Shown in pieces: positions 57,526-64,000 of a DNA stretch of 64,000 bases. Position 1 is the stretch's first letter. Each line of letters begins with the position of its first letter. The stretch comes from Frigidibacter sp. ROC022 (lineage in GTDB: Bacteria; Pseudomonadota; Alphaproteobacteria; Rhodobacterales; Rhodobacteraceae): assembly GCF_024723735.1 (NCBI RefSeq), contig NZ_JANQDU010000001.1, positions 310,001 to 374,000 on the forward strand, read 5' to 3'. Made by a program: the position numbers and the translations under genes. Under the pieces are notes generated by a model. It worked only from the letters and a program-made list of their open reading frames with translations, was not told the DNA's origin and made no database searches.

Positions 57526-59850
57526 TCACCCGTAATGCGCCACCGGCGTCCCGGCGATGGCCGACATGTTCAGCAGACCCCGCGCGGTGATCGAGGGCGT
57601 CACGATATGCGCCTTGTTGCCCATCCCCATCAGGATCGGTCCGACCTCCAGGGCATTGGCCTTCATCTTCAGGATGTTGCGCACCCCCGAGGCGGCATCG
57701 GAATTGGCGAAGACCAGCACATTGGCCGGCCCCTGAAGCCGCGTGTTGGGGAAGTGGCGCTGGCGCAGGGCCACGTCCAGCGCCGCATCGACATGCATCT
57801 CGCCCTCATAGTCGAAATCGCGCGGCGCCGAATCGAGGATTTCCAGCGCCCCGCGCATCCGCCGGCCGCTGTCGCAGTCGAGATTGCCGAATTGCGAATG
57901 CGAACACAGCGCCACCTGGGCCCGGACCCCGAAGCGGCGGACATGGCGGGCCGAGGCGATGCAGGTCTCGGCGATCTGTTCGGGCGAGGGCTCATGATGC
58001 ACCTGCGTATCGGCGACCCAGAGCGGCCCGTCTTCCAGGATCATCAGGCTCAGCGCCGCCACCGGATGCAGCTTGTCCGAACCCAGCACCTGATGGACAT
58101 ATTTCAGATGCCAGAGGAACTGCCCGAAGGTGCCGCAGATCAGGCTGTCGGCCTCGTCGCGATGCACCATCACCGCGCCGATCGCCGTGGTATTGGTCCG
58201 CATCACCGCACGGGCCAGGTCGGGGGTGACGCCGCGCCGCTCCATGATCCGGTGATAGCTCTGCCAGTAGTCGCGGTAGCGCGGGTCGTTCTCGGGGTTC
58301 ACCACCTCGACATTCTCGCCCAGCCTTATGCTCAGCCCGGCCCGTTCGGCGCGGGTCTCGATCACCTCGGGGCGGCCGATCAGGATCGGCTTGTCGGTGG
58401 TGTCGTCGATCATCGCATTGGCGGCCCGGAGCACCCGCTCGTCCTCGCCCTCGGCAAAGACGATGCGGCGGCTGGTGGTCGCGGCGGCCTCGAACACCGG
58501 GCGCATGATCAGCGCCGAGCGGAAGACCGAGCCGTCCAGCTTGGCCTTGTAGGCCTTGAGATCGTCCAGCGGCTTCATCGCCACGCCGGTCTTCATCGCC
58601 GCCCCCGCGACGGCCGAGGCGACGACCCCCATCAGCCGCGGATCGAAGGGTTTCGGGATCAGGTAGTCGGCGCCGAATGTCATCTGCTCGCCCTGATAGG
58701 CGGCGGCGGCCTCGGCGCTGGTGGTGGCGCGGGCCAGGGCGGCGATGCCTTCGATGCAGGCCAGTTCCATCTCGTCGTTGATCGTCGTGGCCGCGACGTC
58801 CAGCGCCCCCCGGAAGATGAAGGGGAAACACAGCACGTTGTTGACTTGATTGGGGTAATCCGAGCGTCCCGTGGCAATGATCGCATCCGGCTTCACGGCG
58901 CGGGCATCCTCGGGCATGATCTCGGGCGTCGGGTTGGCCAGCGCGAAGATGATCGGCGCGTCGGACATCCGGGCGACCATCTCGGGCTTCAGCACCCCGG
59001 GTCCGGACAGGCCCAGGAACAGGTCGGCGCCGTCGATGACATCGCCCAACCCGCGCGGTCCGCCCGGCTGGGCGAATTCGGCCTTCTGCGGGGTCATCTC
59101 CTCGGTCCGGCCCTCGTGGACCAGCCCGACCAGATCGCAGAGCCAGACGTTCTCGCGCTTCACGCCCAGTTTCAGCAGCATGTTGAGACAGGCGATCCCC
59201 GCCGCGCCGCCGCCGGTGGACACCACCTTGATGTCCTCGAACCGCTTGCCGGCCACCCGCACCGCATTGGTCGCGGCGGCGCCGACGACGATGGCGGTGC
59301 CGTGCTGGTCGTCGTGAAAGACCGGGATGTTCATCCGCTCGCGGCAGAGCTTCTCGACAATGAAGCAGTCCGGCGCCTTGATGTCTTCCAGATTGATCGC
59401 GCCGAAGGTCGGTTCCAGCGCGCAGACGATATCGGCCAGCTTCTCCGGGTCGGTCTGGTTCAGCTCGATGTCGAAACAGTCGATATTGGCGAATTTCTTG
59501 AACAGGACCGCCTTGCCCTCCATCACCGGCTTGCTGGCCAGCGCGCCGATATTGCCGAGGCCCAGAACGGCGGAGCCGTTGGTGACCACAGCGACGAGAT
59601 TGCCGCGCGCGGTAAAGCGCGAGGCGCTGCTCGGCTCGGCCTTGATCTCCAGGCAGGCCTCGGCCACGCCCGGCGAATAGGCGCGTGACAGATCGCGGCC
59701 GTTGGCCATCGGCTTGGTGGCGCGGATCTCGAGCTTTCCGGGCTTGGGAAACTCGTGATAATTCAGCGCCGCCTGGCGCAGATTGTCGTGGTGCGAAGGC
59801 TCGGCGCGCGCATTGTCCGGCCCTGCGGCCGGGTCTCTGGCATCTGTCAT
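57526..59850 (-). CDS. maeB: NADP-dependent malic enzyme fused to a phosphotransacetylase-like domain
   Basis: A 774-residue cytoplasmic enzyme that decarboxylates malate to pyruvate with NADP. Residues about 20-440 form the malic enzyme part ([13 protein letters not shown] near 60, [13 protein letters not shown] near 92, [18 protein letters not shown] near 210). Residues about 450-774 form the phosphotransacetylase-like domain, which in relatives lacks PTA activity and binds acetyl-CoA as regulator. A perfect 20-base palindrome lies 18 bases before the ATG, so transcription is probably controlled there. Confidence 0.95.
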   Translation of the reverse strand: MTDARDPAAGPDNARAEPSHHDNLRQAALNYHEFPKPGKLEIRATKPMANGRDLSRAYSPGVAEACLEIKAEPSSASRFTARGNLVAVVTNGSAVLGLGNIGALASKPVMEGKAVLFKKFANIDCFDIELNQTDPEKLADIVCALEPTFGAINLEDIKAPDCFIVEKLCRERMNIPVFHDDQHGTAIVVGAAATNAVRVAGKRFEDIKVVSTGGGAAGIACLNMLLKLGVKRENVWLCDLVGLVHEGRTEEMTPQKAEFAQPGGPRGLGDVIDGADLFLGLSGPGVLKPEMVARMSDAPIIFALANPTPEIMPEDARAVKPDAIIATGRSDYPNQVNNVLCFPFIFRGALDVAATTINDEMELACIEGIAALARATTSAEAAAAYQGEQMTFGADYLIPKPFDPRLMGVVASAVAGAAMKTGVAMKPLDDLKAYKAKLDGSVFRSALIMRPVFEAAATTSRRIVFAEGEDERVLRAANAMIDDTTDKPILIGRPEVIETRAERAGLSIRLGENVEVVNPENDPRYRDYWQSYHRIMERRGVTPDLARAVMRTNTTAIGAVMVHRDEADSLICGTFGQFLWHLKYVHQVLGSDKLHPVAALSLMILEDGPLWVADTQVHHEPSPEQIAETCIASARHVRRFGVRAQVALCSHSQFGNLDCDSGRRMRGALEILDSAPRDFDYEGEMHVDAALDVALRQRHFPNTRLQGPANVLVFANSDAASGVRNILKMKANALEVGPILMGMGNKAHIVTPSITARGLLNMSAIAGTPVAHYG

Positions 59851-59867
59851 GCTGGTCCTCCCTTCGA

Positions 59868-59887
59868 ATAGTTTAACGTTAAACTAT
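59868..59887. promoter_or_regulatory. perfect 20-bp palindrome upstream of the malic enzyme gene
   Basis: ATAGTTTAACGTTAAACTAT reads the same on both strands. It lies 18 bases before the maeB ATG, in a 234-base divergent gap with cdd. Its AT-rich core stands out in G/C-rich DNA and suits a dimeric repressor such as a MarR, GntR or LacI-type protein. The binder is unknown. Confidence 0.75.
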
Positions 59888-60084
59888 CCTGGTGTCGGTC
59901 CGATTGTATCCACGGATGAGGGTGTGCCGCAAGCGGCAAGAGCGCGGGCCGCGGGGGCCGGGGCGGATAATCGGGCAGCGGGGCAGGGCCCGGCCGCTGC
60001 CGCCCTTCCGGCCCGGGCCGCGGAGGGGGCTTGCAACGTCCCGACCCGCGCCGCAGTCTGGCCACCAAAAGGGGAGACGTCGCC

Positions 60085-60477
60085 ATGGATCTCAGAACCG
60101 CCGCGATCGAGGTGCAGGTCCGGGCCTATGCGCCCTATTCCGGGTTCAAGGTCGGTGCCGCGATCCGCACCGCCTCCGGCGCCGTCTACCAGGGCTGCAA
60201 TGTCGAGAATGTTGCCTATCCCGAAGGCACCTGTGCAGAGGCCGGAGCGATTGCCGCGATGGTGGCGGCGGGCGAAACGAAGATCGCCAAGGTCTATGTC
60301 GTGGCCGACAGTCCGGTGCCGGTGACACCCTGCGGCGGCTGCCGGCAGAAGATTGCCGAATTCGCCGGCAGGGATGTCACCGTGACCATGGGCAATCTCG
60401 ACGGGGTCGAGACCAGCCTGACCCTGGGCGATCTGCTGCCCGGTGCCTTCGATGCCGCCCAGATGGACCGCGCCTGA
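60085..60477 (+). CDS. cdd: cytidine deaminase
   Basis: A 130-residue zinc enzyme that converts cytidine and deoxycytidine to the uridines. Zinc ligands are Cys50 in TCAEAGA, Cys83 and Cys86 in PCGGCRQ, and the catalytic Glu is Glu52. The opening VRAYAPYSGFKVGAAI is typical. GGGGAG lies eight bases before the ATG. The stop overlaps the deoA start, so the two are coupled. Confidence 0.95.
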   Translation: MDLRTAAIEVQVRAYAPYSGFKVGAAIRTASGAVYQGCNVENVAYPEGTCAEAGAIAAMVAAGETKIAKVYVVADSPVPVTPCGGCRQKIAEFAGRDVTVTMGNLDGVETSLTLGDLLPGAFDAAQMDRA

Positions 60478-61781
60478 TGGACGCCCGCGCCATCCTGGTG
60501 AAGCTGCGCGACGGGGTCCGCCCGGGGCCCGAGGAGATTGCGTGGTTCGCCCGGGGCCTCGCCTCGGGCGCCGTCACCGACAGCCAGGCGGGGGCCTTCG
60601 CCATGGCGGTCTGCCAGCGTGGGCTGGGCGACGAAGGCCGGGTCGCGCTGACCCTGGCGATGCGGGATTCGGGCGATGTGCTCGACTGGGCGCTGCCCGG
60701 CCCGGTGGTGGACAAGCATTCGACCGGCGGCATCGGCGATTCGATCTCGCTTCTGCTTGCGCCCGCCCTGGCCGCCTGCGGCGTCTATGTGCCGATGGTC
60801 TCGGGGCGCGGGCTGGGCCACACCGGCGGCACGCTCGACAAGCTGGAATCGATCCCCGGCTATGGAGTCGAGGTCAGCGCCGACCGGCTGGGCGGGATCG
60901 TCCGCGACATCGGCTGCGCGATCATCGGCGCGACGGGGCGGATCGCCCCCGCCGACAAGCGTCTCTACGCGGTGCGCGACGTGACCGGCACGGTCGAGAG
61001 CATCGACCTGATCACCGCCTCGATCCTGTCCAAGAAACTGGCGGCGGGGCTGCAGGGACTGGTGCTGGACGTGAAGGTCGGCTCGGGCGCCTTCATGCAG
61101 GCGCCGCAGGACGCGCGGGCACTGGCCAGGGCACTGGTCGAGACCGCCAAGGGCGCCGGCTGCCCGACCCGCGCGCTGATCACCGACATGGACCAGCCGC
61201 TGGCCCTGACCGCCGGCAATGCGCTGGAGGTGGCCGAGGTGATGGATTGCCTGACGGGTGGCGCGATCACCCAGAACCTCTGGGATCTGACGGTGGCACT
61301 GGGCGGCGAGTTGCTGGCGCTCTGCGGCGTCCAGCCGGACGCCGCCCGCGGCGGCGCGGCGATTGCCGAGGCGCTGCACCGGGGCCACGCCGCCGAGCGG
61401 TTCGGCGCCATGGTGGCGGCTCTGGGCGGCCCGGCGGATTTCGTCGAGAACTGGCGGGCGCATCTGCCCGAAGCCGGGGTGGTCCGCGACGTGCCGGCGC
61501 CGGCCGAAGGCCGGGTGGTGGCGGTCGATACCGGCGCCGTCGGGCTGGCGGTGGTGGCTCTGGGCGGCGGGCGGCAGCGCGACGGCGACAGGATCGACCC
61601 GTCGGTCGGCTATTCGGCGCTGACCCATATCGGCGACAAGGTCGGGCCGGGGCAGCCCATCGGCCGGGTCCACGCTGCCGATGACGCCGCGGCGCAGGCC
61701 GGGGTGCAGGCCCTGCAGGCGGCCTACAGGGTGGGGGGCGAGGTGGACCCGCCGCCGCTGATTCACGAGCGGATCGCATGA
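60477..61781 (+). CDS. deoA: thymidine phosphorylase
   Basis: A 434-residue enzyme that splits thymidine (and deoxyuridine) to the base and deoxyribose-1-phosphate. The signature VVDKHSTGGIGD is near residue 78. GRGLGHTGGTLDKLESIPG near 114 and the C-terminal domain with GYSALTHIGDKVGPGQPIG are typical. Its ATG uses the last base of the cdd stop (TGATG). The product pairs with deoB downstream. Confidence 0.95.
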   Translation: MDARAILVKLRDGVRPGPEEIAWFARGLASGAVTDSQAGAFAMAVCQRGLGDEGRVALTLAMRDSGDVLDWALPGPVVDKHSTGGIGDSISLLLAPALAACGVYVPMVSGRGLGHTGGTLDKLESIPGYGVEVSADRLGGIVRDIGCAIIGATGRIAPADKRLYAVRDVTGTVESIDLITASILSKKLAAGLQGLVLDVKVGSGAFMQAPQDARALARALVETAKGAGCPTRALITDMDQPLALTAGNALEVAEVMDCLTGGAITQNLWDLTVALGGELLALCGVQPDAARGGAAIAEALHRGHAAERFGAMVAALGGPADFVENWRAHLPEAGVVRDVPAPAEGRVVAVDTGAVGLAVVALGGGRQRDGDRIDPSVGYSALTHIGDKVGPGQPIGRVHAADDAAAQAGVQALQAAYRVGGEVDPPPLIHERIA

Positions 61782-61813
61782 GGCCCCGCCCCACGCGCCG
61801 CGCCTCTGGAGGC

Positions 61814-61850
61814 GGCAGGAGCCTCCGGCGGGGATATTTGGAAGATGAAG
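61814..61850 (+). repeat. intergenic repeat element, copy 2
   Basis: Identical to the copy at 35566 over the first 26 bases, then ending in GGAAGATGAAG. A GGAGGC arm at 61808-61813 can pair with GCCTCC inside the element (61821-61826). It lies in the 106-base gap between deoA and deoB. Confidence 0.7.
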
Positions 61851-61887
61851 CGGGCAGGGCGCTGCGTGCCTGCCGGGAGGATGGACG

Positions 61888-63084
61888 ATGACCCGGGCAT
61901 TTCTGGTGGTGATGGATTCGGTGGGCTGCGGCGGCGCGCCCGACGCGGCCGAGTTCTTCAACGGCGACCGCCCCGACACCGGGGCCAACACGCTGGGCCA
62001 TATCGCGCAGGCCTGCGCCGAGGGCCGCGCCGAAGAGGGCCGGAGCGGGGCGCTGCAGCTGCCGAACCTGGCCGCGCTCGGGCTCGGCCGGGCGGTGGCC
62101 CTGGCCTCGGGGCTGGAGATCGGGCTGGGCGGCGCGGTGTCGGGCCGCTGGGGGGCCGCCACCGAGGTCTCGCCCGGAAAGGACACGCCCTCGGGCCACT
62201 GGGAACTGGCCGGGGTGCCGGTGCCCTGGAACTGGACCTATTTCCCCGACACCCGGCCCGCCTTTCCGCCCGAACTCAGCGCCAGGGTCGCACAGCTGGC
62301 CGGGACCGACGGGATCCTGGGCGACTGCCATGCCTCGGGCGTGCCGATCATCGAGGAACTGGGCGCCGAGCATATCCGCACCGGCAAGCCGATCTGCTAT
62401 ACCTCGGCGGATTCGGTGTTCCAGATCGCCGCGCATGAAGAGCATTTCGGGCTCGACCGGCTGCAAAAGCTCTGCGCCGACATCGCGCCGACCCTGCACG
62501 CGATGCGGGTCGGACGGGTCATCGCCCGGCCCTTCGTCGGCGCGCCGGGCAGCTTCAAACGCACCGGCAACCGGCATGACTATGCAATGTTGCCGCCGGC
62601 GCCGACCCTGCTGGACCGGGCCGCGGAGGATGGGCGCGACACCCATGCGGTGGGCAAGATCGGGGACATCTTCTCGATGCGCGGCATCGGCGACCTTCGC
62701 AAGGGCCCCGATGCGCAGCTGATGGACCATCTGGTGGACCTTGCCCGCGACGCCGCGCCGGGCAGCCTGACCTTCGCCAATTTCGTCGAGTTCGACACGC
62801 TCTACGGCCATCGCCGCGATGTCTCGGGTTACGCCAGGGCGCTGGAATGGTTCGACGCGCAACTGCCGCGGGTCTTCGCGCATCTGGGCGACGGGGACAT
62901 GATTCTCTTCACCGCCGACCATGGCAACGACCCGACCTGGACCGGAACCGATCACACCCGCGAGAGGGTGCCGGTGCTGATCCGGGGCCAGGGCGCGGGG
63001 GAACTGGGGCTGATCCCCTTCACCGGCGTGGCGGAACTGGTGGCGCGGCATCTGGGCCTGCCCGGGGCGGAAAGCGCGGCTTAG
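61888..63084 (+). CDS. deoB: phosphopentomutase
   Basis: A 398-residue alkaline-phosphatase-superfamily enzyme that converts (deoxy)ribose-1-phosphate to the 5-phosphate. Metal-binding residues lie in VVMDSVGCGGAPDA near 7-20 and TADHGNDPTW near 340. NTLGHIA near 34 and KDTPSGHWE near 97 are other hallmarks. It follows deoA after the repeat element and completes nucleoside breakdown. GGAGG lies a few bases before the ATG. Confidence 0.95.
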   Translation: MTRAFLVVMDSVGCGGAPDAAEFFNGDRPDTGANTLGHIAQACAEGRAEEGRSGALQLPNLAALGLGRAVALASGLEIGLGGAVSGRWGAATEVSPGKDTPSGHWELAGVPVPWNWTYFPDTRPAFPPELSARVAQLAGTDGILGDCHASGVPIIEELGAEHIRTGKPICYTSADSVFQIAAHEEHFGLDRLQKLCADIAPTLHAMRVGRVIARPFVGAPGSFKRTGNRHDYAMLPPAPTLLDRAAEDGRDTHAVGKIGDIFSMRGIGDLRKGPDAQLMDHLVDLARDAAPGSLTFANFVEFDTLYGHRRDVSGYARALEWFDAQLPRVFAHLGDGDMILFTADHGNDPTWTGTDHTRERVPVLIRGQGAGELGLIPFTGVAELVARHLGLPGAESAA

Positions 63085-63157
63085 GGACCGGGCTCTCTGG
63101 ACAATCCCGGCTTGGTGGCTAGGCTCGCCCGCGAAGCCTGAAGTCACGGAGCGCGAC

Positions 63158-64000
63158 ATGGACAAGTTCGGAAAGAGTGCGGCACAGAGCCGGGTCGAGG
63201 ATCTTCGGCTGTTGACCGGCCATGGCCGTTATGTCGATGATATTGCCCCTGAAAATGCCTGGTTCGTGACCTTCGTCCGGTCTCCGTTCGGACATGCCAG
63301 GATCCTCGGCGTGGATACCTCGGCCGCGCTGGCGGCGCCGGGCGTCAAGGCGGTGCTGACGGTCGAGGATCTGGAGGCCATGGGCCTCTCGATCGGCATG
63401 ACGGCCACCGTGCAGACCAACCGCGACGGCTCGAAAGGCGCGGCGCCGCTGCGTCCGCTGCTGGCCAAGGGCAAGGTGAACTATGTCGGCGAGGCGGTCG
63501 CGGCGGTGGTGGCCGAGACGCTGGTTCAGGCCAAGGATGCCGCCGAACTGGTCGAGGTCGATTACGAGGACCTGCCTGCCAAGATCGATCTGGCGCCGGG
63601 CGGCCCGACGATCCATGACGAGGCGCCCGACAACGTGGCCTATGACTTCAGCGAGGGCGATGCCGACAAGGTCGAGGCCGCGATCGCCGCCGCCGCCCAT
63701 GTCGTCACCATGCCGATCGGCGACAACCGGATCATCGTCAATTCGATGGAACCGCGCGGCTGCTATGCCGAACCGATGGAGGGCGGCCGCCTGCATGTCT
63801 GCGTCAACGGCCAGGGCGTCTGGGGGCTGAAGAACGCGCTGGCCCGGGTGTTCGGCGAGGATGCCGGAACCTTCCGGGTCACCAATCCGGATGTCGGCGG
63901 CGGTTTCGGCATGAAGGGCTTCACCTATCCCGAGTATTACGTCTGCGCCGCCGCGGCCCGCAAGCTGGACCATCCGGTGCGCTGGATGTCGGAACGGACC
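63158..64000 (+). CDS. xanthine dehydrogenase/CO dehydrogenase large subunit, 3' end cut by window
   Basis: The first 281 residues of a molybdenum-cofactor-binding large subunit of the xanthine oxidase family (CoxL-like). The opening SRVEDLRLLTGHGRYVDDI, FVRSPFGHARI near 42 and VGEAVAAVVAETLVQAKDAAELVEVDYE near 110 are typical. The Q-loop-like GGGFGMK near 247 begins the molybdopterin-binding part. The reading frame is open to the last base. The CO-dehydrogenase active-site loop (VAYRCSFR) lies beyond the window, so true CO oxidation cannot be judged. Medium and small subunits are not visible. Confidence 0.88.
   Translation, partial: MDKFGKSAAQSRVEDLRLLTGHGRYVDDIAPENAWFVTFVRSPFGHARILGVDTSAALAAPGVKAVLTVEDLEAMGLSIGMTATVQTNRDGSKGAAPLRPLLAKGKVNYVGEAVAAVVAETLVQAKDAAELVEVDYEDLPAKIDLAPGGPTIHDEAPDNVAYDFSEGDADKVEAAIAAAAHVVTMPIGDNRIIVNSMEPRGCYAEPMEGGRLHVCVNGQGVWGLKNALARVFGEDAGTFRVTNPDVGGGFGMKGFTYPEYYVCAAAARKLDHPVRWMSERT

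Noticed and set aside
63119-63973. 284-residue minus-strand frame at the right edge
   Set aside because: It is antisense to the molybdenum hydroxylase large subunit, whose motifs are unambiguous on the plus strand.

Overview
The window is about 64 kb of high-GC alphaproteobacterial chromosome, almost certainly from the order Rhodobacterales (Roseobacter/Paracoccus-type). The evidence is strongly G/C-biased third codon positions, several small proteins typical of that order (the 60-residue membrane protein at 50542, the short secreted proteins at 25029 and 46322), an HrpB-MeaB-cytochrome neighbourhood, and a short intergenic element recurring at 35566 and 61814. It looks like ordinary core chromosome: I see no integrase, transposase, phage gene, CRISPR array, rRNA or tRNA. 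About 62 protein genes are supported, both edge genes are cut by the window, and only one stretch longer than 350 bp lacks a convincing gene (49588-50541).

Layout. 1-6.2 kb: a cut EamA exporter, an SLC13-type permease with TrkA-C domains, a small lipoprotein, YgfZ, and an MsbA-like ABC exporter coupled to a dual-specificity-type phosphatase. 6.4-8.8 kb: two convergent PLP aminotransferases. 8.9-11.7 kb: two tandem secreted caspase-family proteins, convergent with valS. 15-22 kb: DUF3592-like protein, an Lrp/AsnC regulator divergent from an ornithine-type decarboxylase, upp, a SPOR-domain protein, an M48-like membrane protein and nhaA. 22-25.3 kb: VOC protein, Pat-like acetyltransferase, TerB/DnaJ protein, an endonuclease/exonuclease/phosphatase and a small secreted protein. 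25.3-31.3 kb, all leftward: ppx, a truncated-looking membrane ORF, ppk1, an Hda-like ATPase and a PerM-type transporter. 31.5-39.5 kb: proS, two unknowns, a di-heme peroxidase, a LolC/E-type permease with LolD, an acidic protein and two small c-type cytochromes. 39.5-46.6 kb: hrpB, meaB, an NTF2-like protein divergent from a TetR regulator, rpmB, a copper-handling pair and small membrane or secreted proteins. 46.8-54.3 kb: Tat-exported metallo-hydrolase, lepA, the gene-free region, a tiny membrane protein, an alpha/beta hydrolase, glyA and nadK. 54.3-59.9 kb: a Fis-type AAA regulator without GAFTGA, prpE and a malic enzyme-PTA fusion. 60-64 kb: cdd-deoA-deoB and the start of a xanthine dehydrogenase/CO dehydrogenase large-subunit homologue.

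How the genes work together. The deo cluster (cdd, deoA, deoB) with the distant upp handles pyrimidine salvage and breakdown. ppx and ppk1 set polyphosphate level, next to the replication regulator homologue Hda. prpE, meaB and the malic enzyme touch propionate and C3/C4 metabolism. Four c-type or copper-binding exported proteins point to aerobic or microaerobic respiration.

The most interesting signals are: the tandem caspase pair; the AAA regulator lacking the sigma-54 contact loop; a perfect 20-bp palindrome just upstream of the malic enzyme gene; an 8-bp-arm operator touching the TetR start codon; the gene-free region after lepA, with DnaA-box-like sites, GNRA-capped hairpins and a GANTC-bearing hairpin inside a direct repeat; a probable CTG start for meaB; and a membrane-protein ORF with no start between ppx and ppk1. 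I found no system that I can say with confidence is undescribed.
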